This document shows positions 16,304 through 24,787 of a DNA stretch of 64,000 nucleotides, piece by piece. How positions within the stretch are numbered: position 1 is the first letter of the stretch; every line of letters begins with the position of its first letter. The notes beneath the pieces were generated by a model, which was given only the letters and a program-made list of their open reading frames with translations, ran no database searches and was not told the DNA's origin. Both the position numbers and the translations under genes were made by a program. The DNA lies in contig CP070634.1 in the NCBI GenBank assembly GCA_020356105.1, positions 3,011,754 through 3,075,753 of the forward strand, read 5' to 3'. The stretch is from Rhodospirillales bacterium (GTDB taxonomy: Bacteria; Pseudomonadota; Alphaproteobacteria; UBA8366; JADFVY01).

Positions 16304-16942
16304 ATGCCGAACCTTGTCGATATACGTGTCGTTGGCATGCTGTGCTCGCATCTCTGCCACGAGCTGGTCAATCCTCTTGCCGCGGTCAACAACGGCATCG
16401 AGCTGTTACTCGAAGCCGCCGGCGACATGCAGGACGATGCGCTGTCGCTGGTTGAGAGCAGCGGCGGACGCACGGCCCGGCGTCTCGATTTCTATCGCAT
16501 GGCCTACGGCATGGCGGGCGTGTCCACCGTTGGCGATCTGGCGAGGGCTCGCGAATTGACCGACGGTCTGCTGAAGGAGGGCAGGTTGACGCTTGAGTGG
16601 CCCGACGCCGAGCGGAATCCCACGCTGGAGCCGGGTTGGGGGCGGCTGCTTCTGAATTTGGCGGCGGCGGCGGCGGAAGCCCTGCCTCGTGGGGGCGTTC
16701 TTACCATCAAGGTCGACAACGCAGGCGGCGGGATGCATCTTTGCGCGGCGGCCAAGGGCGACGGTGCGCGGATCGAGGACTCGCTCCGACCGGTTCTTGC
16801 CGAAGAGGTGTCGATCGACGATTTGACGCCCAGAAACATCCACACCTACTTCACGGTCAAATTGGCCGAGAGCCTCGGCGGGCGAATCGAGGTCTCCGAG
16901 AACGGTGGCTCGGAGGTTCGTTTCGACATCCGCCCGCTCTGA
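16304..16942 (+). CDS. chpT: histidine phosphotransferase ChpT
   Basis: 212 aa. ChpT moves phosphate from the CckA receiver to CtrA and CpdR. The N-terminal dimerisation helix has the phosphorylated histidine H19 in 'LCSHLCHELVNPLAAVNNGIELL', as in Caulobacter ChpT. The C-terminal part is a histidine-kinase-like fold without ATP-binding boxes ('LLLNLAAAAAEALPRGG', 'YFTVKLAESLGGRIEVSE'). In-frame codons upstream to 15977 overlap the antisense DUF3553 gene and are not counted. It is followed by cheA after about 170 bp. cckA (28708) and ctrA (22586) are in the same window, so the whole relay is local. Confidence 0.93.
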   Translation: MPNLVDIRVVGMLCSHLCHELVNPLAAVNNGIELLLEAAGDMQDDALSLVESSGGRTARRLDFYRMAYGMAGVSTVGDLARARELTDGLLKEGRLTLEWPDAERNPTLEPGWGRLLLNLAAAAAEALPRGGVLTIKVDNAGGGMHLCAAAKGDGARIEDSLRPVLAEEVSIDDLTPRNIHTYFTVKLAESLGGRIEVSENGGSEVRFDIRPL

Positions 16943-17110
16943 CAAAGCCGCTAAGAGGCACCGAATCAAGCGGTTCCCGCGACCCCTCTTTACGGCTTCT
17001 TAAACATTGCATGAAAAGCTTTCGACGTACCGGCGTGTCGGTTTCTCATGACTGGCATGCCGGATCGATTGAGGGGGCCACGGCGACGGCCGTGTCAACG
17101 GGTGCAGGCG

Positions 17111-19813
17111 ATGGACGACCTACTGACTGAATTCCTCACGGAAACCGCCGAGAACATGGATGTTCTCGATGTCGAGCTGGTCAAGCTCGAGCAGAACCCC
17201 AATGACCCCGAGCTGCTGGGCAACATCTTTCGCCTTGTGCACACCGTAAAGGGTACTTGCGGCTTCCTCGGCTTGCCCCGGCTGGAGGGTGTCGCACACG
17301 CTGCCGAGAGCCTGTTTGCGCGCTTCCGCGATGGCGAGCTGGAGGTGACCCCGAGGGCGGTCTCCCTCGTTCTGGAATCACTCGACCGAATCAAGGCCCT
17401 GCTCAGGGAGCTGGAAAAATCAGGCAGCGAGCCCGAGGGCGACGATCAAGATCTGATCTCGCAGCTCGAGTCCTTTGCCGAGGACGCCGTCATGGAAGCC
17501 ATGATGAGCAACGAGGATATTGCCGAGCCGGCCCAGGATTCGGAGGAACTTCAGGCCGCCTTCGATGCTGCTCAGTACAAGGCGGTTGCGCCGGATGCCC
17601 ACGAGGCCGAGGAACTCGATCAAGGCGCGGAGCCGGAAGCCGATGAGGACCCGGATGACGCCGGTTCTGGTCAGGTGCCTTCGACGATCCACCAGACCGG
17701 GCTTTCGGAAGACGGTGACGCTGCCGCGCCGGCCGCCAGCGGTGGTGTCGCGAATCAGAGCATACGTGTCAGCGTCGACCTGCTCGAGAGTCTCATGACG
17801 ATGGTCTCCGAGCTCGTCTTGACCCGCAACCAGCTTCTACAGATCTTGCGGGTCCGAGAAGACAGCGAGTTTTCGACACCGTTGCAGCGGCTAAGCCACG
17901 TGACCACCGAGCTGCAGGAGAGCGTCATGAAGACGCGCATGCAGCCGATAGGTAATGCCTGGGCAAAGTTGCCGCGCATCGTGCGTGATTTGTCCCTCGA
18001 GCTTTCCAAGAAGATCAACCTGCAAATGATCGGTGCCGAGACGGAACTCGACCGGCAGGTGTTGGAGCTGATCCGCGATCCGTTGACCCATATGGTCCGC
18101 AACTCATGCGACCACGGGGTCGAGCTGCCTGCCGAGCGTCGCGCCGCGGGCAAGCCGGAGACCGGCACGATCACGCTGAACGCCTTTCACGAAGGCGGCC
18201 ACATCATCATCGACATCAGTGACGATGGCAAAGGGCTATCCGTCGACAAGATCAAGGCCAAGGCGATGGCCCTCGGTCTTGCGACCGAAAACGAGCTCGA
18301 GGTCATGTCCGACGAGGCGATCCAGCAATTCATTATGCGTCCCGGCTTCTCGACCGCGACCAACGTTACAGCGGTTTCGGGGCGTGGTGTGGGCATGGAC
18401 GTCGTGCGCACGAATATCGAGAAAATCGGCGGTACGATCGAGCTCAAATCGGTGGCGGGGCGTGGCACGACCTTCGTCATCAAGATTCCGCTGACCCTGG
18501 CGATCGTCTCGGCGTTGATTGTCGAGGCGGGCGGAGAGCGTTTCGCAGTGCCGCAGATCAGCGTGGTCGAGCTGGTGCGAACCGGTCGCGGCAGCGAACA
18601 CAAGATCGAAGATATTCACAATACGCCGGTGCTTCGCCTGCGCAACCGGCTGTTACCGCTGACATCGCTGCGGGCGCAACTGAAGCTGGGCTCGGACGAT
18701 TTCGGCGAAACCGATGACCGCTTCATCATCGTAACCAAGGTCGGGAATTTCTCGTTCGGCATTATCGTGGACAAGGTGTTCGATACAGAGGAAATCGTGG
18801 TGAAGCCGGTATCGTCGCTGCTGCGGAACATCACATTGTTCTCGGGCAACACGATCCTCGGCGATGGCAGCGTCATCATGATCCTCGATCCCAACGGCAT
18901 CGCGTCGGATATCGGGGAAATCACGGTCACCGAGACGGCAGCGGCGGAGATGGCCTCATTGGCCGAGGACGGGGCGGACGACCGGGTGCCCCTCTTGCTG
19001 TTCCATGCGGGCGACGATACGCCGATGGCGGTGCCGCTGGCGTTGGTTGCGCGACTCGAGGAGATCGCGCTCGAAGATGTCGAGATCTCGAACGGTCAGC
19101 TGGTTGTCCAGTACCGCGGCGGTCTGATGCCGCTTCTGCCACTGCGCGCCGACGGCGAGATTGCGAAAACCGGTCGGCAGTCCGCGATCGTGTTCGCCGA
19201 CCGAGATCGCTCGATGGGTCTGCTCGTCGACCAGATTGTCGACATCGTCGAAGACAAGCTGTCGATCGAGTTGACAACCGAACGTCCCGGAATGTTGGGC
19301 AGCGCCATCATCGACGGCGCCGCAACGGACATCGTGGACACAAGCTATTATCTGACGCAGGCATATGGCGACTGGTTTGTTCCGCACAGCGGCGATACGA
19401 CGACCGTCGAACAGAGCCGCCGCAAGTGCCGCGTATTGCTGATCGATGACAGCGCGTTCTTCCGCAACCTGCTCTCGCCGCTCTTGTCGGTTGCCGGCTA
19501 TGCCGTAACAACGGTTGAGACGGCAGACCGCGCAATGGAGCTTTACGAGGCCGGGCGGGATTTCGACGTGATTCTCAGCGACATCGAGCTGCCCGGCATG
19601 AACGGCTTTGAGTTCGCGCAAGCGGTCCGCTCCAGCGAGCGATGGGCCGAGGTGCCGCTGATTGCGCTGTCCGCATATACGTCCATCGATCATCTGCAGC
19701 GCGGCCACGACGTCGGTTTCGACGACTATGTCGGGAAATTCGACCGCGATACGCTGCTGCGGACCTTGGAAGCGACGCTCTATCCGGAGCTGGCCCAGAT
19801 CGAGGAGGGTTGA
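17111..19813 (+). CDS. cheA: chemotaxis histidine kinase CheA with two CheW-like domains and a C-terminal receiver
   Basis: 900 aa. Order: HPt domain (1-105) with H44 in 'RLVHTVKGTCGFLGL'; acidic linker (about 110-220); dimerisation domain; HATPase with N-box 'MVRNSCDHGVE' and 'GRGVGMDVVRTNIEKIGG'; first CheW-like regulatory domain ('FAVPQISVVELVR'); second CheW-like domain (about 640-760, 'MAVPLALVARLEEI'); receiver domain with D824 ('ILSDIELPGMNG'). The ATG at 17111 begins the HPt domain directly; the extension from 17048 is not needed. CheA autophosphorylates under receptor control and passes phosphate to CheY and CheB. The extra CheW-like and receiver domains and the absence of a separate cheW in this operon are notable. 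Confidence 0.95.
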   Translation: MDDLLTEFLTETAENMDVLDVELVKLEQNPNDPELLGNIFRLVHTVKGTCGFLGLPRLEGVAHAAESLFARFRDGELEVTPRAVSLVLESLDRIKALLRELEKSGSEPEGDDQDLISQLESFAEDAVMEAMMSNEDIAEPAQDSEELQAAFDAAQYKAVAPDAHEAEELDQGAEPEADEDPDDAGSGQVPSTIHQTGLSEDGDAAAPAASGGVANQSIRVSVDLLESLMTMVSELVLTRNQLLQILRVREDSEFSTPLQRLSHVTTELQESVMKTRMQPIGNAWAKLPRIVRDLSLELSKKINLQMIGAETELDRQVLELIRDPLTHMVRNSCDHGVELPAERRAAGKPETGTITLNAFHEGGHIIIDISDDGKGLSVDKIKAKAMALGLATENELEVMSDEAIQQFIMRPGFSTATNVTAVSGRGVGMDVVRTNIEKIGGTIELKSVAGRGTTFVIKIPLTLAIVSALIVEAGGERFAVPQISVVELVRTGRGSEHKIEDIHNTPVLRLRNRLLPLTSLRAQLKLGSDDFGETDDRFIIVTKVGNFSFGIIVDKVFDTEEIVVKPVSSLLRNITLFSGNTILGDGSVIMILDPNGIASDIGEITVTETAAAEMASLAEDGADDRVPLLLFHAGDDTPMAVPLALVARLEEIALEDVEISNGQLVVQYRGGLMPLLPLRADGEIAKTGRQSAIVFADRDRSMGLLVDQIVDIVEDKLSIELTTERPGMLGSAIIDGAATDIVDTSYYLTQAYGDWFVPHSGDTTTVEQSRRKCRVLLIDDSAFFRNLLSPLLSVAGYAVTTVETADRAMELYEAGRDFDVILSDIELPGMNGFEFAQAVRSSERWAEVPLIALSAYTSIDHLQRGHDVGFDDYVGKFDRDTLLRTLEATLYPELAQIEEG

Positions 19814-19991
19814 GCCGACGCCAGCGGAACGTGGCCCGTTTTTTGCACGGGACAAGACGGTCCGATTGAAGGCCGGAGGCTTGGATACCCGAGATGGAGC
19901 TTCGGAAGTGAAGGAGCGTGAACGGACGGGTGAAATTGGTTTCTTGACCAGGCGCCGGGCAGTGGCGCCGCTACACTGAGCGGAGTTGGAA

Positions 19992-20357
19992 ATGAAATCC
20001 TGCCTCGTTGTGGACGACTCGCGGGTGATCCGCATGGTCGCCCGTAAGATATTGGAAGAACTGGAGTTCGAGGTCATCGAAGCCGAAGATGGCCAAGTCG
20101 CGATTGACCGGTGCAATCAGACAATGCCGGATGCCGTTCTCCTCGACTGGCACATGCCGGTCATGGACGGAATCGAGTTTCTGAATGCATTGCGCCAGTT
20201 GCCCGGGGGTGACAAACCGCAGGTGGTGTTCTGCACGACCAAGAATGACCTCTCGCATATCCAGGAAGCGATCAGCGCCGGGGCGAACGAGTACATCATG
20301 AAACCGTTCGACAGCGAGATCATCCAGAGCAAGTTCTCACAGGTGGGCCTCATTTGA
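19992..20357 (+). CDS. cheY: chemotaxis response regulator CheY
   Basis: 121 aa single receiver. D8-D9 form the acidic pocket, D52 is the phosphoacceptor ('VLLDWHMPVMDG'), with 'FCTTKND' for the switch Thr and 'IMKPFDSE' for the Lys. The ATG at 19992 follows a CGGAG site; a TTG two codons earlier is possible. It lies in the order cheA-cheY-cheB-cheR, and its stop overlaps the cheB start. A second, more E. coli-like CheY is encoded at 26996. This one may act as phosphate sink or as the operon's own output; sequence alone does not decide which binds the flagellar motor. Confidence 0.93.
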   Translation: MKSCLVVDDSRVIRMVARKILEELEFEVIEAEDGQVAIDRCNQTMPDAVLLDWHMPVMDGIEFLNALRQLPGGDKPQVVFCTTKNDLSHIQEAISAGANEYIMKPFDSEIIQSKFSQVGLI

Positions 20358-21601
20358 TGCCAGCCGATCCGGCTATCAACGAACCCTTGCGGGTAATGGT
20401 CGTTGACGACTCTTCGGTCGTCCGCGGCCTGTTGACTCGACTCCTCGAGCAGCAGCCGGATATTGAAATCGTTTCCTCGGTGAGTGACGGGCAGATGGCG
20501 GTCAACTCGCTTTGCCGCCAGCCGGTCGACGTGATCATTCTCGACATCGAGATGCCGCGGATGGACGGCCTGACGGCGCTGCCCATGCTACTCGAAGCCC
20601 GGCCGGAAGTGCAGGTCATCGTCGCCTCCACCCTGACCGAGAAGAATGCCGAAATATCGCTGCAGGCGCTCGAGCGCGGTGCCGCCGACTACCTGACCAA
20701 GCCGTCCAGTACCCATGGCGGGTCGATGGATACGTTCAACCGGCAGCTGGTCGAGAAGGTCATCGCGCTCGGATACGCAAGCCGCGGCCACCCGAGGCCG
20801 GCCGTGCCGACCGTGCCGCCCCGTCGGATTCCGCCCAGCCCGGAATACAAGCCCTCGGCGCGTCCGTCGGGACGCCAGTACAGGCCGTCGGTTCGGCCGG
20901 CGCGACCGCGGGTGCGGGTTGTCGAGCGAAAGATCGGCGAGCCGGATCACGACAGGTTCGCTCCCGTCCTTCCGAGGGCGCAGCCGCAGGAGATCGTGTT
21001 GCGCGCCGCCGGCAAGTCGCGGCCGCGCATCATCGGTATCGGAAGTTCGACCGGTGGACCGCAGGCCCTGTTCAAGGTGCTTGGCGAGATGGGGCAGGAG
21101 CTCAGCGTGCCGGTCATGGTGACCCAGCATATGCCGCCAACCTTCACCAAGATCCTGGCTGAGCACATTACCCGGGCGTCGGGACTGCCGTGCAAGGAGG
21201 CAGAGGACGGCGATGTCCTGAAAGCCGGGCAAGTGTATGTCGCTCCCGGCGACTACCATATGTTGCTGACGATGCGCGCCGATCTTCCGACGATCCGGAT
21301 CGAGCAGAGCCCACCGGTCAATTTCTGCCGTCCCGCTGTCGATCCCATGTTCAGTAGCATTGCCGGGATCTTCGGCTCGGGCACGCTTGCCCTGATCCTG
21401 ACCGGCATGGGGCAGGATGGCATGATGGGGGCGCGTGAGATTGTCGACGCCGGCGGCACCCTGATCGCGCAGGACGAGGCGAGCAGTGTCGTCTGGGGAA
21501 TGCCGGGAGCCGTCGCGACGCGCGGGCTGTGCAGCGCCGTGCTGCCGCTCGATAATATCGCGGCGCACCTCAAAGAGTTTCTGTTGCGGAGCGCAGCATG
21601 A
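20357..21601 (+). CDS. cheB: protein-glutamate methylesterase CheB
   Basis: 414 aa. The N-terminal receiver has D63 ('IILDIEMPRMDGL'), followed by a Pro/Arg-rich linker (about 150-215), longer than in enteric CheB. The C-terminal methylesterase domain carries the catalytic triad S231 ('IGSSTGGPQAL'), H258 ('TQHMPPTF') and D354 ('LTGMGQDGM'). It removes methyl groups from chemoreceptor glutamates and deamidates glutamines when phosphorylated. The ATG at 20357 overlaps the cheY stop (TGATG), and the stop overlaps the cheR start (ATGA), so cheY-cheB-cheR are translationally coupled. Confidence 0.97.
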   Translation: MPADPAINEPLRVMVVDDSSVVRGLLTRLLEQQPDIEIVSSVSDGQMAVNSLCRQPVDVIILDIEMPRMDGLTALPMLLEARPEVQVIVASTLTEKNAEISLQALERGAADYLTKPSSTHGGSMDTFNRQLVEKVIALGYASRGHPRPAVPTVPPRRIPPSPEYKPSARPSGRQYRPSVRPARPRVRVVERKIGEPDHDRFAPVLPRAQPQEIVLRAAGKSRPRIIGIGSSTGGPQALFKVLGEMGQELSVPVMVTQHMPPTFTKILAEHITRASGLPCKEAEDGDVLKAGQVYVAPGDYHMLLTMRADLPTIRIEQSPPVNFCRPAVDPMFSSIAGIFGSGTLALILTGMGQDGMMGAREIVDAGGTLIAQDEASSVVWGMPGAVATRGLCSAVLPLDNIAAHLKEFLLRSAA

Positions 21602-22464
21602 TTCATCCGGAAGATTTTGAACTTCTGCGCCGCATCGTGAAAAGCCGGTCGGGCCTGACGTTGTCGCCCGACAAGGCGTATCTGCTGGAGAACCGTCTCA
21701 TGGCGGTCGCCAGAAAATGGGGCATGAACGACATAGAGGGTCTCGCTGCAACGGTTCGCGGCACGCCGAATGAAGAATTGTTGCGCGAGATAACAGAGGC
21801 GATGACCACCAACGAAACGTTATTCTTCAGGGATCAATCTCCGTTCGAACAGTTGGAGAAGGTCGTGCTGCCGCGGCTGCTGGAGTCGCGGCAAGGCACG
21901 CGGCACATTCGCATCTGGAGTGCGGGATGCTCGAGTGGCCAGGAGCCTTATTCGGTTGCCATGGTGTTGAAGCAGCTCGGTTCCGTCATGGATAACTGGC
22001 GCGTCGATATCGTGGCGACCGACATTTCGCGAACCATGCTCGACAAGGCGCGGGCCGGTCTCTATACGCAGTTCGAGGTGCAACGAGGCCTGCCGATCGC
22101 CATGTTGATGAAATATTTCAGTCAGGCTGGCGACAAATGGGAACTCGATCCCGGCATCCGTGCGATGGTCCATTTCGACGAGTTCAACCTGTTGAATGAT
22201 CCCGCCCCGCTGGGCCGGTTCGATGTCGTGTTCTGCCGCAATGTATTGATTTACCTCGATCAGCCGACCAAGGGACGAGTGCTCGAAAACATTCGCAGCC
22301 TGATGCCGGATGACGGGGTGCTTTATATGGGCGGTGCAGAGACGGTGATGGGCGTAACAGAGAAGTTCCAGCCGGTCAGCGAGCACCGCGGCATGTACGA
22401 GATCGTCAGCGCGACGGCGGGGAATTACCCGCGGGGGACGGAGAACTACGCGTCCAATCCCTGA
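21598..22464 (+). CDS. cheR: chemoreceptor glutamate methyltransferase CheR
   Basis: 288 aa SAM-dependent methyltransferase of chemoreceptor glutamates. The N-terminal helical domain (1-80) has 'SGLTLSPDKAYLLENRL'; the catalytic domain has 'TTNETLFFRD', 'IRIWSAGCSSGQEPYS' (SAM-binding loop), 'DIVATDISRTML' and 'DVVFCRNVLIYLD'. Length and motifs are standard, and no C-terminal pentapeptide-tether extension is seen. It ends the coupled cheY-cheB-cheR series. No chemoreceptor gene is present in the window, so its substrates are encoded elsewhere. Confidence 0.97.
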   Translation: MIHPEDFELLRRIVKSRSGLTLSPDKAYLLENRLMAVARKWGMNDIEGLAATVRGTPNEELLREITEAMTTNETLFFRDQSPFEQLEKVVLPRLLESRQGTRHIRIWSAGCSSGQEPYSVAMVLKQLGSVMDNWRVDIVATDISRTMLDKARAGLYTQFEVQRGLPIAMLMKYFSQAGDKWELDPGIRAMVHFDEFNLLNDPAPLGRFDVVFCRNVLIYLDQPTKGRVLENIRSLMPDDGVLYMGGAETVMGVTEKFQPVSEHRGMYEIVSATAGNYPRGTENYASNP

Positions 22465-22546
22465 TCATCGCCACGCTCGGCCGCGCGCGTACTGATATTT
22501 CTCACTGGAGCTCAGGCTTCGCAGCACCGCCCGCCAACGGTCGGTT

Positions 22547-22587
22547 GTGCACGCCAGCCGATGGCGCAGACGTGCACGGTTGTTTTT
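22547..22587 (+). terminator. probable rho-independent terminator after cheR
   Basis: GTGCACG (22547-22553) pairs with CGTGCAC (22571-22577), with an inner CGCCA/TGGCG pairing option, followed by GG and a TTGTTTTT tract ending at 22587. It lies about 80 bp past the cheR stop and touches the converging ctrA stop, so it can end the che transcript before it runs into ctrA. Confidence 0.6.
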
Positions 22588-23305
22588 AGGCGATGACCTC
22601 GTCCGCCGGGCTATTGCTGCCGGATCCTGAGCTCGGTTCACGCAGTACGTATCCGCGCCCCCAGACAGTCTCGATGTAATTCTCTCCATTGGTGGCGGCA
22701 GACAATTTCTTGCGCAGCTTGCAGACGAAAACGTCGATGATCTTGAGCTCGGGCTCGTCGATCCCGCCATAGAGATGATTGAGGAACATCTCCTTGGTCA
22801 GCGTGGTTCCCTTACGCAAGGCAAGCAGTTCGAGGATCGCGTATTCCTTGCCCGTGAGGTGGACCGGCTGGCCGTCGATCTCCACGGTCCTGGTGTCCAG
22901 GTTGACCGAAAGCCGGCCCGCAGTGATAACCGACTGGGAATGTCCTTTGGAACGGCGAATGATCGCCTGGATGCGGGCGATCAGTTCGCTCTTGTGAAAC
23001 GGCTTCGTCAGATAGTCATCGGCACCGATGCCGAGCCCCTTCACCTTGTGCTGCATTTCCGAGAGGCCGGACAAGATCAGGATCGGCGTGTCGACCTTGG
23101 CCGATCGAAGACGATGCAGGACTTCGTATCCGTCGATGTCGGGAAGCATGAGATCGAGCAGGATAATGTCGTAGTCGTAGATCTTACCGATCTCCAACCC
23201 GTCCTCTCCCAAATCCGTCGTATCGACGACGAAACCCTCGGACCGAAGCATGGTGACTATGCTGTTTGCTATCGACGTATCGTCTTCGACAAGAAGAACT
23301 CTCAT
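22586..23305 (-). CDS. ctrA: cell-cycle master response regulator CtrA
   Basis: 239 aa OmpR-type regulator. The receiver has D8-D9, phosphoacceptor D51 ('[17 protein letters not shown]') and '[15 protein letters not shown]'. The C-terminal winged helix ('[32 protein letters not shown]', '[16 protein letters not shown]', '[12 protein letters not shown]') is the nearly invariant CtrA DNA-binding domain that reads TTAA-N7-TTAA. The ATG at 23305 starts the canonical MRVLLVEDD; nine in-frame codons upstream are ignored. The tail ends 'PADEVIA', not the double-Ala degron of Caulobacter. Phosphate comes from CckA through ChpT, both in this window, and SciP, its inhibitor, is encoded 900 bp away. Confidence 0.97.
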   Translation of the reverse strand: MRVLLVEDDTSIANSIVTMLRSEGFVVDTTDLGEDGLEIGKIYDYDIILLDLMLPDIDGYEVLHRLRSAKVDTPILILSGLSEMQHKVKGLGIGADDYLTKPFHKSELIARIQAIIRRSKGHSQSVITAGRLSVNLDTRTVEIDGQPVHLTGKEYAILELLALRKGTTLTKEMFLNHLYGGIDEPELKIIDVFVCKLRKKLSAATNGENYIETVWGRGYVLREPSSGSGSNSPADEVIA

Positions 23306-23705
23306 GCCTTTTCTCCAACGAATCTGCTCCACGGACGGTTAACCATCTTGAGTAAAAAATGTAAAGGCTTTCTTAATATTGCTTACGCGCGTTCAATTTT
23401 TTTACCGGATGTTAAAGTATCGACGGCAAAATTAACTGATATTTCAATCCGATGCAGTGTCCGCCGGGAGCTGGCCTGGGGTCTTGCTGACGGGCTATCC
23501 GGGGCCGATGGGCACTGTGTTGATCGATCGATTTGAAAGAAGGAATTCTGAGGCAACGGAGCCATCTTGGTGGCATCAAACGACCCGTTCTCAAACAGTC
23601 GTCGCGGAATGCGGAACCCCGCGGTCGCGACCCGTCAAAATGGGCGTTCTTTCCAAGTGCAGTCTTCGATGTCCCGAAAAATACGATTAACAAGGACTGC
23701 GACAA
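23306..23705. promoter_or_regulatory. ctrA / fliJ-like divergent regulatory region with near-match CtrA boxes
   Basis: This 400 bp AT-rich gap separates the divergent ctrA and fliJ-like genes. Read on the ctrA strand it has two near-matches to the CtrA box TTAA-N7-TTAA, each with one mismatch: TTAA-GAAAGCC-TTTA (23361-23376 region) and TTAA-CATCCGG-TAAA (23401-23415). A GAATC (GANTC, CcrM-type) site lies at 23320-23324, just before the ctrA start. The Caulobacter ctrA promoter is also autoregulated and methylation-sensitive, so this is a plausible parallel, but AT-rich DNA gives such matches by chance. I see no other gene here. Confidence 0.4.
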
Positions 23706-24083
23706 ATGACAGTTCGTGACCATGAATTGAAAGCACATCGGTTCAGGATCGACGAGCAGCAACAGAAGCTCAAGGATCTAAGTGAGCTGAAGCGACATCT
23801 CCATGCGACGCTTGATCGCATGTCGAAGACCGCGCAAAGTGCGCGCGGCACCGGAGCGGCGCCGTCTGATACGGCCAGCCGGCGTGAGAAGCTTTGCAGA
23901 TCGCTCGAAGAGATCGAACAGCAGGTCAGGCAAACCGAAGCGGAGCTGGCGGCCAGCCAGCAGGCTCTCAATGAGCAGGAACATGCGCGCGAGGGATACG
24001 ACCGCGTGCCCGTGGCCGTCGGCAGCCGCCGCGGCCGCGGACAGGTCGAGCATATCAGGATTGTCCGCGCGCAGCGGGACTAG
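23706..24083 (+). CDS. fliJ: FliJ-like flagellar export chaperone (coiled coil)
   Basis: 125 aa, almost entirely charged helix. It opens 'MTVRDHELKAHRFRIDEQQQKLKDLSELK', which resembles the alphaproteobacterial FliJ start ('L.KFRVDEKRRKLAELE'), and continues in two coiled-coil arms (about 10-45 and 58-100). FliJ escorts substrates and activates the FliI ATPase of the flagellar type III export apparatus. There is no fliI beside it in this window, so the call rests on the coiled-coil pattern and on the location between ctrA and sciP. An AAGGA site precedes the ATG. The short length and low similarity leave room for another coiled-coil protein. Confidence 0.6.
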   Translation: MTVRDHELKAHRFRIDEQQQKLKDLSELKRHLHATLDRMSKTAQSARGTGAAPSDTASRREKLCRSLEEIEQQVRQTEAELAASQQALNEQEHAREGYDRVPVAVGSRRGRGQVEHIRIVRAQRD

Positions 24084-24174
24084 ATCAGGCGGCGGCGGGG
24101 TCTGCTCGCCGTCATGGAACGGGGATCGGCACGCAGGCGGGAGCCGCCTGCAACAACCGCGGATCGAACGATCT

Positions 24175-24420
24175 CTAAAAGCCGGGTTCGGGCGAGCTGT
24201 CGCGATACTGCTGCAGGCGCGTGGCTCGCAGGCCACCGATGCCGTGGCGATCGATCAGTCGCTGCCAAGACAGAAACTCTTCGACTGACAAATTGTAGCG
24301 GCTGCAAGCTTCCTCGAGGCTGATCAGACCCGACCGCACGGCAACGACCACCTGGGCCTTGCGGCGAATCACCCAGCGCTTCGTGTTGGGAGACGGCAGG
24401 TCGTCAAGCGTCATCGTCAT
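24175..24420 (-). CDS. sciP: SciP, small CtrA inhibitory protein (DUF1153)
   Basis: 81 aa DUF1153 protein with the characteristic 'LPSPNTKRWVIRRKAQVVVAVRSG', 'LISLEEACSRYNLSVEEFLSWQ' and 'IDRHGIGGLRATRLQQYR'. The helix-turn-helix core matches Caulobacter SciP, which binds CtrA and blocks its recruitment of RNA polymerase in G1 cells. The N-terminus is about ten residues shorter than in Caulobacter. It converges on the fliJ-like gene and is preceded by a near-match CtrA box at 24536-24550. With ctrA, chpT and cckA nearby it completes a CtrA control set. Confidence 0.93.
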   Translation of the reverse strand: MTMTLDDLPSPNTKRWVIRRKAQVVVAVRSGLISLEEACSRYNLSVEEFLSWQRLIDRHGIGGLRATRLQQYRDSSPEPGF

Positions 24421-24787
24421 CTATGCCCGATTTCCAAAAGAACGATTTTGGAACCCCGGAGTTCCTGAATTTGGTTTTGCTAAATACCGAATCCGGCAGC
24501 GTCGGCTGCGCGTTCCCGAATATCTGGCAAAACGCTTAAGAAATGGCTAAGCCGCCGTTGCGATTGTCGGTAATCCTTGCCATCAGGACGGGAATCGACA
24601 CCCGGGACACCACTGGTGGGCGCGGCTGGATTCCAATAACTCCCCGGATTCAGGCGGACAGGGCGGTGTTTACCCGACCCTTTGCGAATGCTAGTATTTA
24701 TCACGTTTTACGTGTTTTTTTGCCTCGCAACACTGGTTCTGGTCGGCCGACGGCAAGGGCGCGTGTCCGCGGGCGGGCAACGGAGAG
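24421..24787. promoter_or_regulatory. sciP / diguanylate cyclase intergenic region
   Basis: 367 bp between divergent sciP and the diguanylate cyclase. It has one near-match CtrA box, TTAA-GAAATGG-CTAA at 24536-24550 (one mismatch), and an AT-rich stretch with a seven-T run around 24715-24722. Translations of both strands give no recognisable protein, and no tRNA-like fold is seen. In Caulobacter sciP is CtrA-activated, so the box is plausible, but this is inference. Confidence 0.35.

Noticed and set aside
19814-19991. A missed cheW in the cheA-cheY gap
   Set aside because: 178 bp is too short for a CheW and no frame shows CheW motifs.
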